The position numbers were made by a program, and so were the translations under genes. A model generated the notes under the pieces. That model saw only the letters and a list, made by a program, of their open reading frames with translations, was not told where the DNA came from and did not search any database. From a virus, in the IMG/VR virus record IMGVR_UViG_3300020205_000307, positions 1 to 24,915 of that record: a stretch of 24,915 nucleotides of DNA. The stretch is one strand, 5' to 3'. Position 1 is the first letter of the stretch. The number at the start of each line of letters is the position of its first letter. Below, piece after piece: positions 8,123-14,874 of this stretch.

Positions 8123-8206
8123 TTAAATGTTTTGATAGATAGCTACTATTGTAAAGGCTAGTATTAGTATTAATACTGCCTGAATGTTATACTGCTTCTG
8201 TTTCAT
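8123..8206 (-). CDS. Small membrane peptide, 27 residues, unknown function
   Basis: ATG at 8206, stop TAA at 8125-8123. The product is MKQKQYNIQAVLILILAFTI followed by VAIYQNI: a basic, polar start then one hydrophobic helix. It overlaps the end of the 63-residue gene by 20 bp and ends nine bases before the terminator hairpin, so it would be the last gene of that transcript. Small membrane peptides are common in phages, but nothing identifies a function. Confidence 0.4.
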   Translation of the reverse strand: MKQKQYNIQAVLILILAFTIVAIYQNI

Positions 8207-8378
8207 ATTGGTGTATTAATTTAGTTTGTAATTGTTCTAATATTGCCTTGTCGTTTGAGTAGATTTCTATTAGATTATCATTTTCAAAACTTTGTAATAA
8301 TCTGTCTATCTGCTTTATTCTTGCAAATATAGAGTCTAATAATAATGTTTGCTCTTGGGTTGTTAGTTGTAGTTTCAT
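8187..8378 (-). CDS. Hypothetical protein, 63 residues, helical
   Basis: Begins MKLQLTTQEQTLLLDSIFAR and ends KLIHQYETEAV. Leu, Gln, Glu and Ile dominate, so it is probably all helical; there are no Cys or metal-binding motifs. The leader AAAACCAACACT directly precedes ATG, a near copy of the leader at 8038 and 21252. It lies 10 bases after the 143-residue gene and so probably shares its transcript from the promoter near 8845. Not recognised. Confidence 0.55.
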   Translation of the reverse strand: MKLQLTTQEQTLLLDSIFARIKQIDRLLQSFENDNLIEIYSNDKAILEQLQTKLIHQYETEAV

Positions 8379-8388
8379 AGTGTTGGTT

Positions 8389-8820
8389 TTATGCTTCTTT
8401 TAATTTAAAACTATTTACAAATTCTATTGGTGTACCTCTAAAAAATTCTGTTTGACAATGGTCGTTGTGATATGCTACGAATTCTATTGTTCTGTTTGGC
8501 TTAACTATAATGTCATATAGATAATCCTCTGAACAATTACCTCTGCTTTGTAGTCCGTAAACATATACTCCGCCTGCTCCGTCTTTCATCTTAGCTATTA
8601 ATTGAGCCGTTAAACAACCTGCTCCGTTAAAAACTAATGTTTCGTCTTTTAATCCTAGTCCGTTAACTACGTATCCTTTTGAAAGCCAAAAGGCGGTTTC
8701 TAATGGATGCCCTTCAGGGTAGCCATCATACTGAACATAAATTAAACTAATTTCATTGCTTGTTATTGAGTCTTCTTGTTTGTGTTGCTCAATAATTCTG
8801 TACGTGCTTCTTGTTCCCAT
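8389..8820 (-). CDS. Conserved phage protein of the MGTRSTY...QYDGYPEGHP type, unknown function
   Basis: A 143-residue protein beginning MGTRSTYRI with YVQYDGYPEGHPLETAFWLS at about 28-47. I recall this N-terminal combination from a protein family widespread in phages and bacteria, but know of no function for it. The rest has GGVYVYGLQSRGNCSEDYLYDI and an HNDHC cluster (about 118-122) that could bind metal. It is the first gene downstream of the 8842-8849 TATATTTG promoter and the operator-like boxes, so it should be strongly regulated. It lies between terminase and the tail genes. Confidence 0.65.
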   Translation of the reverse strand: MGTRSTYRIIEQHKQEDSITSNEISLIYVQYDGYPEGHPLETAFWLSKGYVVNGLGLKDETLVFNGAGCLTAQLIAKMKDGAGGVYVYGLQSRGNCSEDYLYDIIVKPNRTIEFVAYHNDHCQTEFFRGTPIEFVNSFKLKEA

Positions 8821-8841
8821 TGTATTATTTTTTGGTTAACA

Positions 8842-8862
8842 CAAATATACGCAGACTTATCC
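8842..8862 (-). promoter_or_regulatory. Bacteroidota-type promoter with GGATAAG box
   Basis: Read on the minus strand: GGATAAG (8862-8856), six bases TCTGCG, then TATATTTG (8849-8842), which matches the Bacteroidota -7 consensus TAnnTTTG exactly. The ATG of the 143-residue gene lies 21 bases further on. No TTTG -33 element occurs at the usual spacing, so an activator or phage factor binding GGATAAG may replace it. The same GGATAAG plus TATATTTN arrangement occurs in the control region at 21867-21886. Confidence 0.55.
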
Positions 8863-8931
8863 TAGATATCCTAACAATATACTAACTATTTTTAAACAAT
8901 ATGATAAGTGGTAAATAAGAAGGATAAGCGG
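8853..8931. repeat. Operator-like boxes, copy A (three sites)
   Basis: Three related sites lie in the gap after terL: CTTATCC at 8856-8862 (plus), GATAAGTGGT at 8903-8912 and GGATAAGCGGT at 8922-8932 (both minus when written CTTATC). The stretch from about 8901 to 8933 is nearly the same as 21737-21769: ATAARTGGTAAWTAAGAAGG then ATAAGCGGT. CTTATCCT (8856-8863) and AGGATAAG (8921-8928) form a perfect 8-bp inverted repeat. The likely role is binding of one regulator at both operons. Confidence 0.65.
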
Positions 8932-10092
8932 TTATGCAAGGCTATATCTGCCTGAACCACGTCTAGAATTATAACTTGACCAAGCTAATGCTAATGCCAT
9001 AACGCAGTCATCGTGAAATCCGCTAGGTGCGGAATACTTAACTCCTGTACTTGTAAAGATATACTCAAAGATATTTAACTCATCAACAATAACTCCATCA
9101 GGATACTTGATTAACTTTTGTTGTATCGCTGCAGATAAGCCTTCCATTAGTTGTTGCTTACTAGAACTCGTAAACCTTAAACCCTCAATCATCATTCCGC
9201 TTCTTTGCAAGTCCTCTAATACAGGGTCGCCTACTCCTGTACTATCAATTAAGGTATGCGCTTTAGGCAATCGCTTAATGTTTTCCTTAGTGTTATGCCA
9301 ATCCATTTGAAACCTATCAAAATAACATACTTGCCCTAAGTCATCTAATCCAACAATAACTGTCCAATCGACAGACTTTGCTACGTCAATACCAAATGAT
9401 ACAGGTATTCTGCCACTCATAGGGGAAATACATTTTCTAATAAACTCGTTCCCAAAAGGGTTTGCACTATTCTCTGCAGGGTTTGCCATATACTCCTGCT
9501 CAAATACTATATGTGGTAATTGAAACTTAGCCGCATCAACTTCTTCGGCAGGTATTGTAGGGTTGTCGTATGTAGTAAACTTATAGCTTTCCCAATCCTT
9601 CTCCCCTCCTTTCATATAGAGGCTATAAAAGTAGTTAGTACCCTTAGGGGTTGATAAGAAGATTGCGCCTCCCTGATAGTCCGTAAGGGTAGGTCTTATA
9701 GAATTTAGCCATCCCTTCTCTAGGTCAGGAATAAAAGATGCCTCATCTATAATAACCTTATGGAATTTTAAACCTCTAAAAGAATCAAGCCTTGTTCCTG
9801 TAAAGAATCTAATCTTGCCGCCTGTTACAAATTCAATAATTAAATCGGACTTGTTAGTCTTATAGCTTCCACTAGGCAAATGCTGACATAGTTCCTCAAA
9901 GAATACCTTTGACAATAAATAGGTAGGTGTAACGTAGGCAACGGACTTGCCCTGTAACGCTTCCTTAATTGCTATTACTTGCGACACTAGAGACTTGCCC
10001 CATCGTCTGCCGCACATTAAAACAATAAACCTGCTTGTTGATTCTAGGACAGGTAATTGTGTCTTATGTGGTTGAGGAAGTATTATTTCCAT
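8932..10092 (-). CDS. terL: Terminase large subunit
   Basis: The 386-residue packaging motor has both expected domains. The ATPase part has Walker A CGRRWGKS (27-34), Walker B VIIDEAS (113-119) and a coupling motif LSTPKG (146-151). The RNase H-like nuclease part has Asp in GIDVAKS (D236), LIDSTGVGD (D283) and HDDCVMALA (D361/D362). It would cut concatemeric DNA and drive it into the prohead. It overlaps the probable small subunit by 29 bp. It is followed not by a portal gene but by a regulated intergenic region. At 386 residues it is compact for the family. Confidence 0.95.
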   Translation of the reverse strand: MEIILPQPHKTQLPVLESTSRFIVLMCGRRWGKSLVSQVIAIKEALQGKSVAYVTPTYLLSKVFFEELCQHLPSGSYKTNKSDLIIEFVTGGKIRFFTGTRLDSFRGLKFHKVIIDEASFIPDLEKGWLNSIRPTLTDYQGGAIFLSTPKGTNYFYSLYMKGGEKDWESYKFTTYDNPTIPAEEVDAAKFQLPHIVFEQEYMANPAENSANPFGNEFIRKCISPMSGRIPVSFGIDVAKSVDWTVIVGLDDLGQVCYFDRFQMDWHNTKENIKRLPKAHTLIDSTGVGDPVLEDLQRSGMMIEGLRFTSSSKQQLMEGLSAAIQQKLIKYPDGVIVDELNIFEYIFTSTGVKYSAPSGFHDDCVMALALAWSSYNSRRGSGRYSLA

Positions 10093-10441
10093 AAGGCATA
10101 AACTTAACTGTTATTTTGTTATCGCTTGTAATGTCGATTTCAGCCTGTTCCTTCGGCTTTCCATATACTCTAGTTAATAAGGTCTCAAGAGAATATAAGC
10201 TGCCCTTAATGAGGCTCTTATTCATCGCATTGGCTATTGTCTTCTCTAGTATGGTTGCATCAGGATTGTCATAGACCGATTTAAGTTCTTCGCTATTCAT
10301 TGACATCATAGCCTGTATCGTGTCGTTAATTTCGCTTAGTCTATATCCTTGCGCCTTTAATGATGTAACATACTTTCTAGGCCTTCCATTAGGATTGCCT
10401 GACTGACCTTTTACAAAAGGTATTAAATGCTCTTTGCTCAT
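10064..10441 (-). CDS. terS: Probable terminase small subunit
   Basis: A 125-residue protein directly upstream of terL, overlapping it by 29 bp. The N-terminus has PFVKGQSGNPNGRPRKY (about 8-24), a Gly/Pro/Arg DNA-contacting motif often found at the start of phage small terminase-like proteins. A helical region follows (LKAQGYRLSEINDTIQAMMS, then AMNKSLIKGSLYSLETLLTRVYGKPKE). Small terminases recognise the packaging site and load the large subunit. The assignment rests on this motif, size and position; a typical HTH is not obvious. Confidence 0.7.
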   Translation of the reverse strand: MSKEHLIPFVKGQSGNPNGRPRKYVTSLKAQGYRLSEINDTIQAMMSMNSEELKSVYDNPDATILEKTIANAMNKSLIKGSLYSLETLLTRVYGKPKEQAEIDITSDNKITVKFMPYGNNTSSTT

Positions 10442-10445
10442 TCTG

Positions 10446-11102
10446 TTATTGTTCTGTTAATGATTCGTTGTATTTGTGCCTAATCTTAATCTGCTCCTTA
10501 GACTCCCAAGCCTTTTTATATTCCATATCTTCGAATAACTTACTAAACCCTGTTATGTGTTTTAGCCTAAGTATCTCTTCCGATTCCATCCCTAGTTCGT
10601 TACATACCTCTGCGTCTGTCCAACCATTCTCTAACATTTGAAATACCATACTTGACATACCCGATACGCTATGCTTCCCTCTTGCTCTGTTGTGTCTCAC
10701 GGTGCTAGCCATCCTGTCGTTAATGTCCTTCTCAATTACTACAATAGGCAGACAACCATTGTTCCTTTCTAGTATGTCCTTGTTTGATTTGCAGGTAAAG
10801 TACCTATGGAAGCCATCAACAATAATGTACTTGTCTAATGCCTCATCATAAATTGTAACCACAGGTTGTGTGTACCCATCGTGTTTAATAGAAGTATAAA
10901 GCAAACCCATCTCAATCTTTGCTACTGAATTAGGGTTGTAATCGTTCGCCTGTACTTTGTTAATGTCAACCCATCGAACTAGGTCAATAGGCTGCGTATT
11001 TACAGGACTTAGGTCTTTATGGATAAATTCTCTTAGGTCATAGATAAATTTCATTTTATCCTCTGCATTATTAAATGCCTCTTTTAGTTGTTCGTATATC
11101 AT
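10446..11102 (-). CDS. ParB/sulfiredoxin-fold protein, IbrB-like
   Basis: A 218-residue protein with a ParB N-terminal-like nuclease domain. It has DINKVQANDYNPN (about 46-58), then GYTQPVV and YIIVDGFHRYF with the DGFHR signature (96-100), then NRARGKH (138-144). A helical C-terminal part follows (WTDAEVCNELGMESEEILRL, HTH-like). ATGA overlap couples it to the upstream PP-loop gene. This pair matches IbrA/IbrB, known together in E. coli and many phages. DndB of phosphorothioation systems has a comparable DGQHR motif, but the relation is only suggestive. The phage role is unknown. Confidence 0.75.
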   Translation of the reverse strand: MIYEQLKEAFNNAEDKMKFIYDLREFIHKDLSPVNTQPIDLVRWVDINKVQANDYNPNSVAKIEMGLLYTSIKHDGYTQPVVTIYDEALDKYIIVDGFHRYFTCKSNKDILERNNGCLPIVVIEKDINDRMASTVRHNRARGKHSVSGMSSMVFQMLENGWTDAEVCNELGMESEEILRLKHITGFSKLFEDMEYKKAWESKEQIKIRHKYNESLTEQ

Positions 11103-12253
11103 ATATATTTATTTTTAAGCATATGTCTTGATACCTTCCCCTTCTTGTATTTTCTCCAAGTGTCTACCTCTGGCCCACGTTCCCAATTACCAAGCTTTAC
11201 AAATCCAAAGTCATTGATAACTATTGACTGAACACAAATCTTATATAGCTTGTCAATGTTTTTCATTGTACCATATTTTTCGTCTAGCTTCTCGAACTTC
11301 TTTTTAAAGATAGGTATTGATGATTCGGGCAATAGCTTCTCGGTTAGGAAGTCTCTGTACTCTTTCCAATCCTTAAACATATATGGTAACTCTTTAACAA
11401 AAAAGTCGTCTTCTCCAAACCTACTTGCGGTTGATACCCCTTGCAATCTTTCTGTTAGTTTGTTATAGGTGTCCCCCTCAATTTCTTGTAGGAAGAATAA
11501 TTGCTTAATAGCGGTTTCGTGATGCAGGTTACTTACACGCATATCTTGGATAGCATAACCATACTGATACATATAATCGTAAACCTTGCAATACTGCCAA
11601 CTATGTTCGTGTATAGCTTTCCATACGTCTGTATAACTCCAATCGTATAATGGGTAAAAGGTATAATGTTCGTCTGCTTTGTTAAGGGTCTTGCCCCAAG
11701 TAATATCTTTGTATGTTACCCCATTAGTTAAAGCCATTGCTCGTGTTGGACTTTCCTCTGCTCTTACACCGGCTAGGTATGCTGACTTTTGTTTCGGGAA
11801 TTGATGCTTAAAGAAATTAGGGAAGAACTTATAGAATTCATCTAAGTGCGAAGAATTTTTACTTGTAGCAAAAGTATTCTCTTTAATAGAAATAGGGTCT
11901 TTTTCACGCATCCATTTTTGTCCTTCTCCCCAAGCCTCTAAGCAGTCTGTACTTGTTGAAGTTGAGTTTGTAATCTTAAAAGGTGCTTGTATCCAAAAAG
12001 GCTCTACGTCTTCTCTGTACATTACGTCTTTCACATAGTCGATTGTAAACTGCCACTCTGCTTCTTGGTCGACAAACATAACCTTTTGAGGCAACCTATT
12101 CCTTTCTTTAGCTATTTCTAATGTTAGGTTTAGAACACAAGTGCTATCCTTACCACCGCTAAAACCTACAACGACATTCTCAAATTCATCAAATATCCTG
12201 TTGATTCTAGCTTTAGCCTCGACTAATACGCTTGCATCTTTGTAGAATTTCAT
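11099..12253 (-). CDS. PP-loop ATP pyrophosphatase, PAPS reductase/IbrA-like
   Basis: A 384-residue member of the adenine nucleotide alpha-hydrolase fold. The PP-loop SGGKDST lies at 32-38, GVRAEES at 162-168 and FYPLYDWSYTDVWKAI at 199-214, as in PAPS reductase-like proteins. The long C-terminal part (about 220-384) fits the DUF3440 region of IbrA. True PAPS reductases end in a catalytic ECGLH motif, not seen here, so sulfate reduction is unlikely. A nucleotide-activated modification or regulatory role fits better. The gene overlaps GNAT upstream and ParB downstream by 4 bp each. Confidence 0.85.
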   Translation of the reverse strand: MKFYKDASVLVEAKARINRIFDEFENVVVGFSGGKDSTCVLNLTLEIAKERNRLPQKVMFVDQEAEWQFTIDYVKDVMYREDVEPFWIQAPFKITNSTSTSTDCLEAWGEGQKWMREKDPISIKENTFATSKNSSHLDEFYKFFPNFFKHQFPKQKSAYLAGVRAEESPTRAMALTNGVTYKDITWGKTLNKADEHYTFYPLYDWSYTDVWKAIHEHSWQYCKVYDYMYQYGYAIQDMRVSNLHHETAIKQLFFLQEIEGDTYNKLTERLQGVSTASRFGEDDFFVKELPYMFKDWKEYRDFLTEKLLPESSIPIFKKKFEKLDEKYGTMKNIDKLYKICVQSIVINDFGFVKLGNWERGPEVDTWRKYKKGKVSRHMLKNKYI

Positions 12254-12621
12254 ATTGTTAATTTAATATTTGTACATATTTTATATTCCCTTTCTATTAT
12301 TGCGCCTCGTTTTAAATACTCTTTAACAGACATTTTTGTACAGGCAGCAACAACTTCCGTACAACCATTAACCTTTGCCTTCCATATACTAAAGTCTAAT
12401 AACTCTTTAAAGTAGCCATTACCCCTATGCTCTTTAAATATAAAATGATTGTTAAACTTTGCTTTCTTGCCGTAATACTGAATACTTGTAAACCCGACTA
12501 GCTTATTGTCAACAAACGCACCATAATATTCTGCCTTATTAGAATAACCTGCCATACCTTCTCGCTTTGTTTCAGCAATATAGGGTTGTATTAATTCTAA
12601 TTTGATTGCAGATATTATCAT
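12250..12621 (-). CDS. GNAT-family acetyltransferase
   Basis: A short 123-residue GNAT fold. AFVDNKLVGFTSIQYYG (about 35-51) gives the central strands. HFIFKEHRGNGYFKELLDF (about 59-77) includes the acetyl-CoA motif A, R-G-N-G-Y (66-70), and KEYLKRGAIIEREYK forms the C-terminal part. The substrate cannot be told. It overlaps both neighbours by 4 bp. The phage Mom protein, which modifies adenine, is also GNAT-related, so a nucleic-acid modification role with the PP-loop neighbour is worth considering, but nothing here proves it. Confidence 0.8.
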   Translation of the reverse strand: MIISAIKLELIQPYIAETKREGMAGYSNKAEYYGAFVDNKLVGFTSIQYYGKKAKFNNHFIFKEHRGNGYFKELLDFSIWKAKVNGCTEVVAACTKMSVKEYLKRGAIIEREYKICTNIKLTI

Positions 12622-13196
12622 AGGACAGGGTCAATAAATGTTTTAGATTGTCTTTTCTGCGGTCTTCTCTTATCTATCATTGACCTTGTAACTCTGTGTT
12701 CTACTAAAGACGGAACGTGTATCCAATACTTCTCCTTTCTACTCTTTAGCCAATCGTTAATCATTAAATCACTTCCGCTTGGTAATTCTTCTAGCTTCCC
12801 CCAAGATTTGTAATACTCTGCTATTTGCCTACCATAACCTGCAGGAAGGTAAAAGCATTGATTCATAATATAGTTATTGTCGTATCTGCTCCCCTTCTTT
12901 ATGTCATCCCCCCTCATTGAAAAGAACTGAATTAACTCGTTTGGTCTTTGACTTATTGCAAAGTTTAACTTATTAATAAAATCCTTTGTTATAATAACAT
13001 CCTCTTCCATATGTACACAAGGTACGTCTGCTCCCATCGTTAATGCATCAATAAAGTTTTTCATATGCCTAACTCTTCTGTCAGGCTCAACAATAAACCT
13101 TCTATCTATACACCATTCTGCTTGTGGCAATACCCTATTTAAATAGTCAATATATTCTTGCCTATCAGGTACACCCCTTATTATAATTTTAACCAT
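12618..13196 (-). CDS. Glycosyltransferase-like protein (GT25-type)
   Basis: A 192-residue protein with a GT-A-like order of elements. VEPDRRVRHMKNFIDAL is at about 37-53. VHMEEDVIITKDF (61-73) has an acidic cluster in the place of a metal-binding DXD motif. NYIMNQCFYLPAGYGRQI (about 108-125) and SGSDLMINDWL (about 140-150) follow, then VPSLVEHR (161-168). This resembles LPS-type GT25 transferases, which use a similar 'EDD' and a final 'S.xxH' turn. The N-terminus is basic. It may modify a host glycan, virion or DNA. Confidence 0.55.
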   Translation of the reverse strand: MVKIIIRGVPDRQEYIDYLNRVLPQAEWCIDRRFIVEPDRRVRHMKNFIDALTMGADVPCVHMEEDVIITKDFINKLNFAISQRPNELIQFFSMRGDDIKKGSRYDNNYIMNQCFYLPAGYGRQIAEYYKSWGKLEELPSGSDLMINDWLKSRKEKYWIHVPSLVEHRVTRSMIDKRRPQKRQSKTFIDPVL

Positions 13197-13476
13197 AAGT
13201 TACTTCTCGTAATGCTCTATTAATTAAAATAGGTTGTTCGCCAACCTTTTCCATAGTCCAATACTTATATTCTCCGAAATAAAAGTAATTAAAATGTGTA
13301 CTAAAAAACCTTTCCTTAACTAAATTTAGTTTCATATGCGCTACAAACCTATTGTACTCTTCCCTATCTAGGCTTCTATTAAATAAGCAATACTCGTGCG
13401 GTGTGGTCTTTGCATATGTTTTAGCGAATATCCATTCGTTATTGTTTATGAATTGTTGGATTTCTGTATCTATCAT
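13189..13476 (-). CDS. Conserved phage hypothetical protein (WIFAKTYAKTTPHEY family)
   Basis: A 95-residue protein with WIFAKTYAKTTPHEYCLFNRS (about 15-35), a block of aromatic residues (FFSTHFNYFYFGEYKYWTME) and a final ILINRALREVTYG. I recall this order (FAKTxxxxPHEY, then YWTM, then INR) from proteins found in many phages and bacteria with no known role. The stop overlaps the glycosyltransferase-like start by 8 bp and the start overlaps ParB by 4 bp, so it belongs to the accessory operon. Confidence 0.6.
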   Translation of the reverse strand: MIDTEIQQFINNNEWIFAKTYAKTTPHEYCLFNRSLDREEYNRFVAHMKLNLVKERFFSTHFNYFYFGEYKYWTMEKVGEQPILINRALREVTYG

Positions 13477-14024
13477 ATTGTTACCTTAAATTCATTTCCA
13501 CAAGCAGGGCAAATTACCTCTGCGTGTTTTGATTCTTGTATAAACTTATCTGCTAGTTCTTGCGCCTTCTTTAATATATCGTTGTCAGTTACGTCCTTAT
13601 GATTTGTTTGTGGTTCTAATACAGGTTGATAATCAGGCACTTCCCATTGAATTACGTCCCACTCTTTTAATGCGCTTGTATCCCAAGAGTTTGCTAATTC
13701 GTCCCAATCAAATTCTCCTGCGTTTGTATTGTCCTTAATCATAAATTCATCTTGTTGCTCTTGAGACCAACCCGATGTGTATATTACAGGAATTTCTTTG
13801 TAACCAAGTTCTTTAGCAGCCTTATACCTCATATTGCCTCCAAGTATAACCCCTTCTTCATTAACAACAATAGGTCTTGCATTTAACATTTCAGGAAATT
13901 CTGTTAAACTTTTAACAAGTTTTTTGAACTTAGCATCTTTTATTAATCTTGGATTGCTAGGATGAGGCTTTATGTCATTAACCTTAACGACCTTGACCTC
14001 TGTAGTTGCGTTCTTTTCTGTCAT
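13473..14024 (-). CDS. ParB N-terminal-domain protein
   Basis: The preferred start is the ATG at 14024 (MTEKNATTEVKV), giving 183 residues. An upstream GTG at 14090 would add 22 residues, but that stretch is coding in another frame for the 40-residue ORF. The ParB nuclease/sulfiredoxin-like domain has VVKVNDIKPHPSNPR (about 12-26), RPIVV and GVILGGNMRYKAAKELG (58-74), with GGNMRY replacing the GERR motif. The C-terminal CPACGNEF (172-179) is a half zinc finger. Such proteins often accompany phage methylases; none is present here. Confidence 0.75.
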   Translation of the reverse strand: MTEKNATTEVKVVKVNDIKPHPSNPRLIKDAKFKKLVKSLTEFPEMLNARPIVVNEEGVILGGNMRYKAAKELGYKEIPVIYTSGWSQEQQDEFMIKDNTNAGEFDWDELANSWDTSALKEWDVIQWEVPDYQPVLEPQTNHKDVTDNDILKKAQELADKFIQESKHAEVICPACGNEFKVTI

Positions 14025-14106
14025 TTTTATTGTATGATTTTTTTGCTTTGCCATTCTTTCTTTTACCAAAGTTAACCTTTTTTGAATCACTTTTAACTTT
14101 TGCCAT
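13984..14106 (-). CDS. Small basic protein, 40 residues, overlapping ParB
   Basis: ATG at 14106, stop TAA at 13986-13984. The product starts MAKVKSDSKKVNFGKRKNGK and ends KKSYNKNDRKERNYRGQGR, very rich in Lys, Arg, Asn and Gly. I recall near-identical small proteins (FGKRKxGKAKKSxNKxxxK...YRGQGR) in Bacteroidota phages. It starts 14 bp inside the HNH gene and runs 41 bp into ParB in another frame. The charge and size suggest nucleic-acid binding; no function is known to me. Confidence 0.7.
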   Translation of the reverse strand: MAKVKSDSKKVNFGKRKNGKAKKSYNKNDRKERNYRGQGR

Positions 14107-14350
14107 TTAATTTCTCTTTATGTTTGCTTTTTAAATATTCCATATGTGTTTTAGTGTCCCCCATTACAACGTGGCATTGTCTACATAATGCCATAAGATT
14201 TTCTATTGTATCTGCACTTTTGCTTCCGCCCATACCTCTAGCTTCTATGTGGTGTATATCTACTGCTTTTGCTCCGCAAGATTCACAAGGTATAAAACAT
14301 TCCGTTGTATAATTAAAATGTTCAAGATATATTTTAGTATGCTTTTTTAT
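14093..14350 (-). CDS. HNH endonuclease with apparent ATA start
   Basis: This frame encodes 85 residues if it starts at ATA 14350: MKKHTKIYLEHFNYTTECFI. There is no ATG, GTG or TTG before the nuclease core except a TTG-free A-rich stretch, and a stop lies 6 bases upstream. The core has CESC (22-25), DIHHIE (31-36), N51 and CRQCH (56-60), the HNH beta-beta-alpha metal fold with two Cys pairs. The first residues match the KKHTKIYL start I recall from related phage HNH proteins. ATA overlaps the upstream stop as ATAA. It may help packaging or act as a homing-type nuclease. Confidence 0.75.
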   Translation of the reverse strand: MKKHTKIYLEHFNYTTECFIPCESCGAKAVDIHHIEARGMGGSKSADTIENLMALCRQCHVVMGDTKTHMEYLKSKHKEKLNGKS

Positions 14351-14874
14351 TTTTTATCTATTTGTTTTAGTTTATTTATTGCCCATTCAATCCCTGACGT
14401 GCCACCCCAAGCATCCCACATTAAACCACCGCAACCTTCTGTATAAGGTACGTCTTTGCTTTGTTGATGTCTTTTAAATGATGCCATCCTTGCAATAGTA
14501 TCCCTAGATATATTTTCTTTTTTAGCTAATTGATTTGCCCTAGCCTTCCCGACTGCAGTTCCACAACCTCCCCAACCATTTTCGTCTGCCCATTTCAATG
14601 CACGTTTAGCATTATTAGAAGCAGATTCAGGATAGTCATTATAAGTTTCTTCAAGTTGTTGACTAATAGGAACACAATTTGGAGAACCATCAGGTTTTAA
14701 TCCAATAGGCTCGTAACCTTCCCAACAAGGGTTTGGCTCTATATCTAATGCGGCTTTAGGTAATAAACCACTTTGAATGGCAGACCAAACTTTTTCAGCC
14801 TTTTCTTGTGTGTCATAAATACAACTTCCTGTACCTATTCTGTACTTTCCGTTGCTACATTTAGTTATTGGCAT
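14347..14874 (-). CDS. Phage protein with C-terminal 'TAVGKARANQLA...GGLMWDAWGG' module
   Basis: A 175-residue protein in three parts. The N-terminus (KCSNGKYRIGTGSCIYDTQEKA) is a short Cys-containing strand-rich segment. Then comes CWEGYEPIGLKPDGSPNCVP (about 49-68). The C-terminal part (from TYNDYPESASNNAKRALKWADENG, about 77-100, to GIEWAINKLKQID) contains CGTAVGKARANQLA, ISRDTIARMASFKRH and GCGGLMWDAWGG. I recall this last module attached to head protease or portal-type proteins in other phages; here it stands alone, among glycosyltransferases. Function unknown. It overlaps the GT4-like gene by 14 bp and HNH by 4 bp. Confidence 0.6.
   Translation of the reverse strand: MPITKCSNGKYRIGTGSCIYDTQEKAEKVWSAIQSGLLPKAALDIEPNPCWEGYEPIGLKPDGSPNCVPISQQLEETYNDYPESASNNAKRALKWADENGWGGCGTAVGKARANQLAKKENISRDTIARMASFKRHQQSKDVPYTEGCGGLMWDAWGGTSGIEWAINKLKQIDKK

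Noticed and set aside
14100-14446. Plus-strand open frames over the HNH and upstream genes
   Set aside because: The minus strand encodes a complete HNH core and the 175-residue protein here; the plus-strand frames are Cys/Phe-rich shadows.
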